This document shows positions 32,936 to 43,076 of a stretch of 64,000 bases of DNA, in pieces; within the stretch, counting starts at the first letter, position 1; every line of letters starts with the position of its first letter. The DNA is from Agarophyton chilense (Eukaryota > Rhodophyta > Florideophyceae > Gracilariales > Gracilariaceae), in NCBI GenBank assembly GCA_030374765.1, contig JARGXX010000109.1, positions 806,001 to 870,000 of the forward strand, given 5' to 3'. Under the pieces are notes generated by a model. That model did no database searches. It was not told where the DNA came from and worked only from the letters and a program-made list of their open reading frames with translations. The position numbers and the translations under genes are program-made.

Positions 32936-35900
32936 TAGAGTCGAGGTCGACGGTGCCCGAGGCGTCCAAGCCTCGCTCCCCGGTCAAAATCCTTTCAAGG
33001 AAAGAGGCCGTCAATGACGTGAACTCGGAACACTTTAGTGTTCTGCGTCGTCCGTGGAAACGTGTTTCCCATAACCGGTTCCCAGATAGAGGTTTGGTGA
33101 TGGCCAATAGAAACTACAATGTCTATGCCAACCTTGACCATTCACCCCAGTTTATGGTGCGACACCTTACCGTCTTAGACACTGGTGCCGGTCCGAACTT
33201 TGTCGTGGAGGAAGTGTTACCGCCTGCTTTGCAGTCTAGGATCCGCCGTGACCACGCCCAGGAGGTCGCTGACGCGAACAACAAACCGTTGGATACAGTG
33301 GGGTTCATAGAACTGGTAGTCCGCGTTGGCGCTCGCGTGGTGAAACTCGAATTCGTCGTATGTCGGAAATTCGCCGCCCCAGTCATCTTGAGTTGCGACT
33401 TTTGCGATCGCTTCGTCGAAGCAATCTTTCCCCGCCAACGGAGTGTCGAGATGGAGGATGGATCGTCCACTCCGATCGTTCGTCGTCCGCATAGGCGTGC
33501 CACGAAGAAGCATGTCCCGCTACCGGCAGCACAGGAACCTGGACCGGATAACCGTTAATCTAATAAGCTCCGCGCCGCAGCGTCGTTGTGCGTCCCGCCT
33601 GAGTCCCAAATGATGGTGAAAGTAACCTCCCGTCAACACGGACTCCGGGTCTTGCAACCCTTGTCGTCAATTTATGACAGGCACAGCCTCGCAATTGCGA
33701 ATGGAATCGTCCATGTGGGGCCAAACCAACCGTTACACGTGCTGATCGCCAATCTAGGGACTGTACCCCAGTCTCTGGTGAAGAACCAAGTGGTTGGGTC
33801 CGTCATGCCGCACCCCATCGCTATGGTGCCGACAAAGCTGATTGCAGCTGACGTTCTCGGACTCGTTCACTCTAAGGAGGGGGACAGCCCGGAACCAGTT
33901 TCATCACCGGTACCCGGGGTTCAACCTGTAACATCAGGGATGCAGCCCGTTTCAACGAGTGGTGACCCTCCCGATCCAGTCCAAGAACTCGAGGACCTGG
34001 ATCTCAGCCACTTCCCGGAGTCATACCGCCATCGATTGCGAGAACTCTTGAAGGACTTCAACACTATGTGGGACGGCTCCCTTGGTGAGATTGCCACTAC
34101 GGAACACCGGATTGATTTGCTACCGGACACCCGACCCATCTCTCAGCACCCATACCGTGCCGGACCCGCCGCACGCGCGGAGGAAAAGGCACAAGTGGAT
34201 AAAATGCTTCGAGCAGGAGTCATTGAACCGGCTCAGTCACCGTGGGCTTCTCCAGTAGTTCTGGCTCCAAAGCAGGATGGTTCCTGGAGGTTTTGCGTCG
34301 ATTACCGTCGGTTGAATGCAGTCACCGTCAAGGACGTGTATCCAATCCCAAGAATGGACGATTACATTGACTCTCTGGGCACCGCCACCATCTTTACAAC
34401 CCTGAAAGCCAATTGGGGATACTGGCAAGTTCCGGTAAGGAAGCGAGACCAGGATAAAACCGCTTTCGCGGGTCACTCCGGTCTCTACCGTTTCAAACGG
34501 ATGCCTTTTGGTCTTACCAATGCCCCCGCTACTTTCAAGCGAGCCATCGACATCCTATTGTCTTGCTTTAAATGGCGTACCTGCCTGGTCTACCTGGATG
34601 ACATAATCGTCTTCTCAGATAATCTGGACAAACATCTCACTCATGTGAGGTATATCATGACCACGCTAAGAGATGCGGGTGTCACTCTTAAGTTGAAGAA
34701 ATGTGACTTCTTCACGGACAACGTGAAGTATCTCGGCCATGTTATCCGTCCAGGACGTGTTACAATCGAGGAGACTCGTGTTAAGTCACTCAAAGAGGCT
34801 AAAGAACCGCTGACGCAAACCGAGATTCGTTCCTTTCTGGGACTGGCGAACGTCTACCAACGATTCATCCCGCACTTTGCGGAAAAGGCTGCACCGTTAA
34901 ACGCGCTTTTGCGGAAAGGCCAACCACCAAAACTGGACCCCTTAACCCCCGTTCAAACGGAATCTTTCAACTCTCTTAAGGATTCTGTCGTCTCCGCCCC
35001 GATCCTCTCGTTTCCCAAGTCTGGAAGTCCCTTCACCGTAGATACGGACGCCAGCGACTACCAAGTAGGCTATGCACTGTTTCAAACTGCATTCAATGGG
35101 GAAAGACGCCCCGTAGGGTACTGGTTCCGATCGGTAAAATTCCACGAGAAGAATTACTCCGTCTCGGAGAAGAAATGCCTTGCAGTAGTGTGGGCATTAC
35201 GAACGTTGCGCCCCTATCTCATGGGTAACCATTTCATCGTTTTCACGGACCACGCATCGCTTCGATGGCTGCTCTCCATCTCGGAGCCTTCAGGCCGCTT
35301 GATGCGTTGGCGTTTCCGTCTAACGGAATTTGACTTTGACGTGCAGTACCGAAAAGGATCGTGCAACACCCAAGCCGATGCTCTCTCCCGCCTGGTCACT
35401 ACTGGCGAAGCATTACCCGTCAAAGACGATGAAATACCCTGCTTTGCAGTGAATGGCGACGTCGCCACCATCAAGGACGAGGAACGAGACACGGACTCTT
35501 CAGATTGCAGTTCCGAATGGGACGACTCTCTTCTCTCGGAAATTTCCGAGACACCCTTACCAGGGAACGTCGTGCCTATGAATCCAGAGGAGGTGAAACG
35601 GGAGCAATTCGCTGACCCGTTTTGCGCGAAGGTCCGCGCTCAACTCAATGGAGGAGGTACTCTCCCTTTTCAGGTGAATGACGCCGGATACCTTGTACGG
35701 ACCGTCGGATCGCACCCACAAATCGTGGTACCACATAACCTCCAGTCGAGAGTATTGCGGTTGTCGCACTACTCCAAACTTAGTGGACACGTCGGGGGAC
35801 GGAAACTTTACCTCACCCTACGCCGTAACTTCTACTGGCCTTCCATGGCAGTGGACTGCTACGCAACTGTGCGGTTTTGTACCGGTTGCGCTTGGAACCG

Positions 35901-37882
35901 TGTCAAACTCCGCCGTCATGCGACGAAGTTGAAGCTGTTTCCAGCTCGCGCTCCATTGGAGTTTGTGGCCATCGATATACTCGGTCCCTTCCTTACCACT
36001 AAGCGGAATTACAAGTTCTTACTCAGAATCACGGATCGCTTCTCAAAGCTGGTCCGGACCGTACCGTTACGGAAGATCTCCGCTATGAGCGTGGCTCAAG
36101 CCTTCGTCCTACACTAGGTCTTCGTCTACGGTCCACCAGTCAACCTCCTCTCCGATAACGGGAGACAGTTCGCCTCTTGTTTCTTCGAGGATGTGTGTCG
36201 CATATTGGACATGAAGAACCTGTTCACGACCACTTACCACCCCCAAACTAATGGGCAGGCCGAACGGTTCAATCGGACATTACTTGCGACACTCCGTTCA
36301 TACGTTGCAGACCACCGCAAAGATTGGGACTTGTTCACTGATGCGCTCACATTTGCGTACAATACGCAGAAGCACAGGAGAACTGGATTAACGCCCTTCG
36401 AGCTAGTACTGTCCCGTATCCCACCGCCTGTGGTGCTGGAACCACAGCCCACGCTGGATACCTTTCCGTCACCGACTGCTTACCGCGAAGCGTGGAAAAC
36501 TTGGCTCACGAAGCTCGTTCCCGCCGCACGGCGTTCAATAGGCCGAGCCCAGGCCGCTTACAAGCGTGACTTTGATACCAAAGCCCCTCGCTCGCCGCCA
36601 CATTTCGCCCCCGACGGTTATGTATTCATCCGCAAGGAGTATTGGAACCCAGAGAAGGAGAAACGCCACAAGCTGTCACCCGTTGCCAACGGCCCCTTTC
36701 GGGTTATTTCGGTGGCTCCCGACACTGTCGTTGTTGTCCTTGCTGGTAATCACGAATGCATCTCCCACGATCGCGTGGTATCGGCTCCTCCGCCGTTAAA
36801 ATCCCAACCTACTGGTGTGACTGCTCCCGTTGAAACGGATTCATCTACCCCCTTCCCCCAGGTCCACTCCGCGTCCCTACGCGTTACAACACCCATCTAG
36901 AGGTTTTTCTGACCTTCCGCTACCCGCGGCGCCCAACCCGAAAGGAATCGTGTCGCGCATTTGTCGCTCCTCCCCAGTTTACCCGACGGACACCAACTTC
37001 GGTGCACCGTCTAAGGAGGGGGAGGCGCCCGACAGCCGTCGGAATCCGGTCCATACCATCGCTGGAAACGCCGCACCGTCGCGTGTCGTTCTTCGCCCAT
37101 CAGGGGTGCCTGATACCGACGTCCTGCACGACTCGACGCAGTCGCTATCCAATCCTCAGAACGCAGCTGTGGATAACGTCACCAACACTCGCCGAGGTGT
37201 CACCACACGTGCAATACGGAATGAAAATGCGCTCGACGCGCTGCAGCCTGATACAGTACGAGTGGACGACGCACCGCCAAGTACCCCGCACAGAGAGGCG
37301 GATACATCCACGGCGTCACGTGACCACACGGAACCTCGCCGTGGGACAGAGAGGTGCGACAATGCGCCACCGCCCCAGCGAATCTCACCGCCGAAGCGAG
37401 CTTCACCACGCCGATTAGCGGAACGACCACCCGGGTTACCCGCTGGTGTGGGCCCTCCAACCGGAGTGGGAAGCGCCGAAACAAGCCCGGCACTTGGGGA
37501 AAATGAACCACCGAAGTCAGGTCGACATTCCACTCAGCCGAGGACTGCCTTGCGCGCTACACGGTCCGATCGGAGCGAAGCCGCCCAACGCGTGATCACT
37601 TTGGTACCCCCGGGCTCAGGACGGGTACCACCCGGAAATAGCACCACCGTCATACGGGATGGCCGGGGAGTGTACCGACAAGAGTTCGTGGTCGGACGCA
37701 TTCTGGAGCACTCCTACCACCCAAAGGGGTATCTCCAATACTTGGACGGTTGGTACGGGTACGGCCCCAAATGGGATTCAGACGAACCGATAGAGCACCT
37801 ACCTCGGTCAAAGGTGGTAAATTATCATCGTCGTACTATCACGGCTTTGCCGGCTACCATAGACCGAGCCCAAGTGGGATAA
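32899..37882 (+). pseudogene. Protease-RT-RNase H-integrase-chromodomain polyprotein of E2
   Basis: Protease: VLDTGAGPN (about 33173-33200). RT: VDYRRLNAVTV, YRFKRMPFGLTNAPATF and the intact box YLDDIIVF (about 34590-34612). RNase H: VDTDASDYQVG to DHASLRWLL. Integrase: HHCC zinc motif (about 35770-35900), AIDILGPF, LSDNGRQF and GQAERFNRTL. The tail is Pro/Arg/Thr-rich and ends in a chromodomain-like block, FVVGRILEH to EHLPRSKVVNYHRR (about 37687-37840). Breaks: TAA 33556, TAG 36115 (E1 and E3 have Trp here, so TGG to TAG) and one frame change near 36830-36900. RT and integrase catalytic residues are all present. Confidence 0.9.
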
Positions 37883-38050
37883 GAAGACACCCGATGTGGA
37901 TAAAGGAACAGAAGATCTGGATAAGGACCCTTGGGAGAAGGAGCAGATGCACAGAAGACCTGGAGAAGGACACTCAGAAGAAGTGGAGGAGAAGAAAGAA
38001 TACAAATACATCATAGTCGGAAGCAGTTTACTATTTTCGAAGTTGCTGCA
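37862..38050 (+). other. Purine-rich spacer between convergent pol and antisense gene of E2
   Basis: The plus strand is strongly A/G-rich for about 150 bases (37890-38010) exactly where pol ends and the antisense gene ends on the other strand. E1 (about 22260-22340) and E3 (about 56640-56500, minus strand) have similarly purine-biased spacers at the same place. It may be a second polypurine tract or a termination zone for converging transcripts. Confidence 0.55.
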
Positions 38051-38094
38051 CACACTACCGCACCGCGGGATGTACCACCCAAGATGACAAGGGA

Positions 38095-39963
38095 TTAGTT
38101 GGAAAAACCCGGATTGCCGTGCGCGCCACCCGAATCGCTAGAGGAGTTACTCCCGCCGGTCAGGCGTGCCACGAGGGCGTCTCTCATCGCACCGATGTCG
38201 CCGCTCGCCGCTTTTGCGTTCAGTCCAACACCCCGAAGGAAAAGGGAGATCACGACCGCCTCTGGGCGTATGGGAACCTCGATAACTTCCGGCTCGTCCG
38301 GCAACGCCGCCGCCACTGGATCGACCACCGCAACTGCGTGAGTCACTCCCTGCGCTGGCTGCGCCGCAGTATCGGCACCATCGGGGTCTCCCACGTCTTC
38401 CATGACCTCGTCGCCACGGTATTCGCCCGCCTCCTCCGGGAGATCATCACCGCCATAGGCGTAGTAGATGTCATTCGAGTTGACAAACCCCACGGGGTGC
38501 CCGTATGGTATGCCTCGCGGAGCCATCCGGAGTGCCGACGCCTCCGCCTCGGAGATCTCATGCTGCTCCCATGGGTTAAGGAAGATGAAATCTCCCGCCA
38601 ACAGCGTGCGACGCCCCGGAGACCGATCAGCCCCACCGGCTTCTTGACCACGGCCGCTCTGCTGGACAGACACGACAGCCCAGTCGACACGCCCAATGAT
38701 GTCGATGAGCTCCTGAGCTTCATCAGCGTTACTGACACCTCCAAGAGGGAGTTGAAGGTCCAGCTGTCGGATGTAACCACGCAAACGCGGAGGAAGATGC
38801 CACAGTCGATACTGGTCGTAGGCTTCCCACAAGATGTACGCCGCGGCTCGGACTACCCATTCGGTTAGGACCACGGACCATAAGCTGGAGTGCGGATCCT
38901 CGATGAGGTACGAGCCCAGATAGGAGACGACTGGAGGCAACTCCACGTGACATCCCCGGCACACCTCGACGGAGGACCACCACCCAGGCAGGGGAACGTA
39001 TCGCCCGAACTGATAGAAGGGACTAATCCGGTTTATCTCCGTGTTCTGATAAAGGACAAGGAACCCAAAGCGGGATCTGCTCCGACGCTCCTCGCGGATG
39101 AAGTTCTGTAACCACCGATATCGGAACTCACGACGAAGGTGGCGGAACTCGGCACGAATGATCGGACGGACCCAGCAGATCGCTTCTTGACGCGCTCGCG
39201 GTTGACCGCGCCATGCGCAAGTTTCCAAGGCCGCAAGGCGGTCACAATAGCCGATCTCATCCTGCGTCCGGTACATCCGTAGGTCGAAGCCGAATTCGTC
39301 GGGGATGGGGTATTGAAAGTTTTCCCGGTTGATCCGTGAGTAGCCGATGCGGACGAAGGTACAATGCGCCTCTTCCGCCGACTCGCGCCTTCGCCGCCGA
39401 ATCGCGTCAACGGGAACCGCCACACGGCGTCGCCAGTCCCACGAAGTGGTGATCAAAGCCGGCAGCTCGCCCGGGAGACGCGCATTGCCATCAGCATACG
39501 CGGCCACGAGTTCTTCGTCGAAGACAGCTGTCGGATGGAACCACGGAGCTCTCCGGAGAATCGCCGCATGTTGACGCGGGTTAAACCCGACGAGTTCGTC
39601 TTAAGTGGGCAAGGTGTCCTCCGCAGGAGTGATGTGGCTTGAAGCTTCAACGAGACCCCGGGATCGGCTCGGCGCGGTTGACGAGGCACTCCCCCGCGGA
39701 AGGGGAGCCGTATGGAAACCGGAGAAGTAACCCCGGCGGAGATTGTTACCAGCGTTCATCGGGAGTACTGGTCGCCGAGGTATCAGGATGTGGTCGCGGG
39801 AAGTAGGCGTACGATGCGGAAGAGCGCTCGAAGTTCGAGGAGTGGTTACCGCGTTGGTGCGTTTGTCGTTCGGTTGTGCAGCTCTGCCTTCGACAGTCGA
39901 GTGGTCGCTGGACGCGTTGCGCGGCTCGCTCTTATGCAGGTTGGACCGTTGCCTCCCCGCCAT
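38095..39963 (-). pseudogene. Antisense gene aORF of E2 (622 residues, one in-frame TAA)
   Basis: From ATG 39963 the minus strand is open for 622 codons except one TAA (39601-39603). The first ~125 residues are Arg/Ser/Pro-rich. The conserved core follows: RRAPWFHPTAVFDEEL, IIRAEFRHLRREF, RSRFGFLVLYQNTEINRI and GCHVELPPVVSYLGSYL, then SNADEAQELIDIIGRVDW. After it comes a long acidic Gly/Ala/Asp-rich tail. The core matches aORF of E1 and E3. No known domain, transmembrane helix or catalytic signature is apparent. The initiating ATG lies 36 bp from the 3' LTR (an open TTG at 40008 would start inside the LTR). A frame this long opposite no sense gene, in a GC-rich element already carrying several nonsense mutations, argues for real coding history. 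Confidence 0.8.
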
Positions 39964-39984
39964 GTCGACGGCGTGTTCGTCATC

Positions 39985-39998
39985 TAAGCAGGGGGGTA
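39985..39998 (+). other. Polypurine tract of E2
   Basis: AAGCAGGGGGGTA directly precedes the 3' LTR start TGAAGGAC (39999), in the same position as in E1. Confidence 0.8.
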
Positions 39999-40882
39999 TG
40001 AAGGACAATCTTCAAGGGGGTTTCTTCCCAGGACTTAGAGATTTCGGTCGCTGGAGGACTAGCTTGGTCTATGACAAGCTATACCGCTATTGCGTGCTGA
40101 CGACCAGATAGGACCGGAAAAGCACACTGGTGGAACACGTGGATTGCACGGATGCCGACGCTCGAGTGCGAGGCGTGCCACACGTGGCCCGGATTCTACC
40201 TAATGGTTAGTATTATCTAGTAATTTTTAGTATTTATTTAGCTACGCTATCGCTATTTAGTGTCTGTTTTTCGGGCGCGCGCCCACTGTCAGGGGCCGCG
40301 CGCCACACTACTTAGGAGGTTGAGCACTGCTCCCCAGTAAACAATCTCTTGGGAGATACCAAAGAGGGAGTCTTGGCTCTGAACTCTTCGCCTTCGGCGC
40401 GTCTACACCGCATACTGCGTGAGCGCCCGTCGCACGTTAGCCCATCCACCGCTCTGTCGACCAGAGTGCTACCACCACCGTGGGTTCATATTTAATCGCC
40501 GACACTTTTCGTAGTCTCGCCCCTGTATAGGGTTTCACCCCCGCTTTCCTCTTGTTATCCTTTTTGGCTCTCGTGAGTGGCCGCCCCACTCACCCCGCTC
40601 GTCCACCTCATACGAGTGTTTCCTCGCTCCTTTTCCGACAATCGCCGTGGTACCGCTTCTCCTAGGATTGGTCACACCCCAGACTGTGCCGTGCTCACCT
40701 AAACACTCTAGGTATATCCCGCCGGATTTGCCTCGGTCTTTCACCTGACTCCGTCGTGCTTTTGAAGAGTGGCTCTGTTCCTGTGCTCCGCTGGGACGCG
40801 TATCCTTCGCCTGAGGCGTGTCTCTCAAGCGGGAAGATCCCGAACATCTTCGTGGTGTCTTCGCTCCAAGAGTTGTCCTACA
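39999..40882 (+). repeat. 3' LTR of E2
   Basis: Its 884 bp align along the full length with 29789-30676, with scattered substitutions of several percent by eye. It ends TCCTACA and is followed by GCCAC (40883-40887), the right copy of the target duplication. Confidence 0.92.
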
Positions 40883-41075
40883 GCCACGTGTGGCACGCTT
40901 CGCACTCGAGCGTCGGCATCTGTTCAGTCTACGTGTTCCACTAGTGTGCACTTCCAGTCCTAACCGGCCGTCAGCACGCAAAAGCCGTTTAGCTTGTCAT
41001 AGACCAAGCTAGTTTTCAAGCGAGCGAACACCCTAAGTCCTGCGAAGAAACCCCCTTGAGGGGCATTGTCCTTCA
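40883..41075 (-). repeat. E2-family solo LTR, reverse, right piece
   Basis: This is the complement of the first ~190 bp of the E2 LTR, ending TGTCCTTCA. Together with 29088-29788 it makes one whole LTR interrupted by E2. GGTTG at 41076-41080 completes the target duplication of this older LTR. Confidence 0.9.
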
Positions 41076-41566
41076 GGTTGGACCGATTTGACCAGTTTAG
41101 GTCAATATCGGCCACCGTAAGGAAAGAGCAGCGAGTACCGGTGAGTATACTCACTTTTGTTTTTAACGCCAGTATTCTAAATGGACATGCTGTTCTCAAG
41201 ATAAGCTCTCCAGGACAGGCTATAATCGATATAGGGATAATGAAGAATGGGGTTATACTGCAACTGGTTAGTGACCATATTGGTTACAAGCAGCGAAAGG
41301 CCACACTACCTCCTTTATCTGGAACCAGTGGACTCTGCAACCGTCAAAGTGGTGCAGACCGAAAACCCAACCCGATGCACATCTTGCTCGAAACAGAAGA
41401 CAAGAAGAGCGTTTACTGTGTTCCCTGTCGTGTTGTTTCGACAACAGGAGGCCACAGAGGCTACACCACCTATTCATGTAGTGAATGCAAACTTGGGTTC
41501 CATTTCAACTGTTTTTCCTTCTACCACTATAAGGATCTCTTCCTAAGAACACGTCCTGATGTGTAA
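41076..41566 (+). pseudogene. piggyBac-like transposase, C-terminal part
   Basis: The reading resumes exactly after the LTR with LDRFDQFRS, containing the third catalytic Asp, then RKEQRVPVSI and FNASILNGHAV. It ends in a Cys-rich domain with CVPC, CSEC and an HFNC-type pair, like the C-terminal cysteine-rich domain of piggyBac transposases. Removing 29088-41080 (with one GGTTG copy) joins the two halves in frame, so the nest landed just before the third Asp codon. The stop is at 41564-41566. Confidence 0.85.
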
Positions 41567-41676
41567 AATGCAGTTGCGTCCGCGGAGCTAGCTTTAGCGT
41601 CAAAGTTTCGTCGCAAACGGTCTAACCGCGTGACAGCCAATATTGCAACAGCCAAAGTATTGCACAAGAAGTAAAC

Positions 41677-42192
41677 TTATTGCTGCTTATATCCCATGTA
41701 AGAGCCAACCCTGTCCGGCCAGATCCGGCGGTTTGCGTCTAGCGCGCAATTCGGAAGCTGAATCTTGTTGCCCTTGCAGAGAAATCCATAACGTTCGTAA
41801 GTATAGGATATAAAAGCACGTTTTCTCGCATCATTGTTACTCGCAAGATATATTCCAGTCTCAGGGAACTCAGTAGTCACTATGCCCAGCACACAGGGCC
41901 CAAATTGCATCCAATAACAGGGTGTTCCGCCACATCGTACGCACACGACATCTTCATTGAACGGTGTTATGATTCGTATATCAGTTTTGTTTACAGACAA
42001 CTCAGCTTTATGCTCGATAACTGAACCTGCCCCGACTGACTTTCCACGATGAGAAACTTTCGGGCTCAGTAACATGTCACATGGTACCGTCTGAGTGGAA
42101 TTGAAAGCGCCGTTTGTGGGGTGGTCATGAGAGTCGCTTTCGACTAGTGTGTTTCTGATCACCTGATCGGTTTCCGCTTCCTTTTGAAACAA
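41677..42192 (-). CDS. Unidentified 171-residue protein inside the piggyBac-like element
   Basis: The intact frame converges on the transposase with a 110-bp gap and lies within the inverted repeats, so it may be a second gene of the transposon. The first half is hydrophilic. The middle has Cys residues (CVRCGGTPC and GPC). The end reads NCALDANRRIWPDRVGSYMGYK, a pattern I associate loosely with uncharacterised proteins in algal and protist mobile elements without being able to name a family. Alternatively it is captured host sequence. It shows no stop or frame change, unlike almost everything around it. Confidence 0.5.
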   Translation of the reverse strand: MFQKEAETDQVIRNTLVESDSHDHPTNGAFNSTQTVPCDMLLSPKVSHRGKSVGAGSVIEHKAELSVNKTDIRIITPFNEDVVCVRCGGTPCYWMQFGPCVLGIVTTEFPETGIYLASNNDARKRAFISYTYERYGFLCKGNKIQLPNCALDANRRIWPDRVGSYMGYKQQ

Positions 42193-42904
42193 TCAGCGTA
42201 ACAGGGCATTTTCTTCTTCGCGCTCTGTACCGACGTGCCTTGTTCTCACCACTCAATTCCAACAACAACCACAATAAATAACAGAATCATACACACTATA
42301 TTTCTTTATAAGAAGAACAGAAAGAACAGAAAGAGAGTTCGTTGCAGCCATTAGAAAGAAAACCTACCGACCGTTAGGTAGCGTACTCAGTTGCTGTCAG
42401 ACTGAATCAACAACTCACGACGAGACAGAAACCTCCTAAGCCGAACCAAAAGTACAACAACAAAGCGACCACCTCACCCTGTTACCCAAGAAGAAACCTG
42501 TACAGAAAGCAGAATGGGTACCTTCAATAGAGCAGAACAAACATGCACTAAATTGTGCCAAAAAGTAGTTTTTTGCGCTCATATCGTATAGTAGCGATAG
42601 ATACAAGTATGTTGTTCGTGCAGCATGGAAAAGCCAACTTGCTTGCCACCGGTACGGTGCAGCTAACGGGAAAACCCTACAATCCCAAAAATTCGGAGCG
42701 ATCGGAACCGATGATGTAACTAGCACTGTAGCAGGAGTTATACAAGCCAGAAAACATACATTAATGTGAGGATCAAGACATGAAGCAACAAGTTGCCTGA
42801 GTTTGTACCGAAAACACGATGAGACATGTGACGTATTGTGGCGCTGAGGAGGCGCAGGTAGTTTCAGAAAAAGGTTGGACGAGAGTGCGGCGTTGAGGTG
42901 GAAC

Positions 42905-42931
42905 GAGAGAGAGAGAGAGAGAGAGAGAGAG
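42905..42931 (+). repeat. GA dinucleotide microsatellite
   Basis: Thirteen GA units in a row sit inside the right arm of the piggyBac-like element. The 188-codon minus-strand frame running through it (42436-43002) is Ser/Leu-rich because of this repeat and is probably not a gene. Confidence 0.9.
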
Positions 42932-43026
42932 CGGGAGGCGGCAACTGTGGAGACTCGTCTATAACGCGCAGTCGTACGGTTTATTGACACGCTCAGACAC
43001 AAGCGTTCATTATTGATTGGCTTTCT

Positions 43027-43072
43027 CTTATGTCTACTATTGTAGACATAAGTTTTCCCTGGTTCAAAAGGG
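43027..43072. repeat. Right terminal inverted repeat of the piggyBac-like element
   Basis: A palindrome with arms CTTATGTCTA and TAGACATAAG (43028-43053) is followed by GGTTCAAAAGGG, ending at 43072. TTAA follows at 43073-43076. It is the complement of the left-end motif. Confidence 0.75.
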
Positions 43073-43076
43073 TTAA

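Larger units (their letters stand above)
29789..40882 (+). mobile_element. E2: Ty3/gypsy chromovirus-like LTR retrotransposon with antisense gene
   Basis: A complete element of 11,094 bp comprises LTR (888 bp), PBS hairpin, gag, pro-pol with chromodomain, purine-rich spacer, antisense gene, polypurine tract and LTR (884 bp). It is flanked by the perfect 5-bp duplication GCCAC (29784-29788 and 40883-40887) inside an older LTR of its own family. It is clearly related to E1 in all proteins but has a different LTR. The gag-pol stretch has five in-frame stops and one frame change, yet the RT box YLDD is intact. It is richer in GC than the flanks. Confidence 0.93.
27199..43072 (+). mobile_element. 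piggyBac-like DNA transposon split by a 12-kb LTR-element nest
   Basis: The ends are inverted repeats. The left end has CTTTTGAAC then a palindrome with arms CTTATTTC/GAAATAAG (27217-27242). The right end reads the same on the other strand, with arms CTTATGTCTA/TAGACATAAG (43028-43053), CTTTTGAACC and a CCC terminus. The right end is followed by TTAA (43073-43076), the piggyBac target; the left flank reads ATTA, so that copy is mutated. Inside are a transposase gene (plus), an unidentified gene (minus, 41677-42192) and a GA microsatellite. Without the nested 29088-41080 insertion the element is about 3.9 kb. Confidence 0.8.

Noticed and set aside
38119-38868. 249-codon plus-strand frame within the E2 antisense gene
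   Set aside because: It is an out-of-frame shadow of the conserved minus-strand protein; only the minus frame is matched in E1 and E3.
42436-43002. 188-codon minus-strand frame
   Set aside because: It runs through a GA microsatellite and into the transposon terminal repeat; its Ser/Leu runs come from the repeat.
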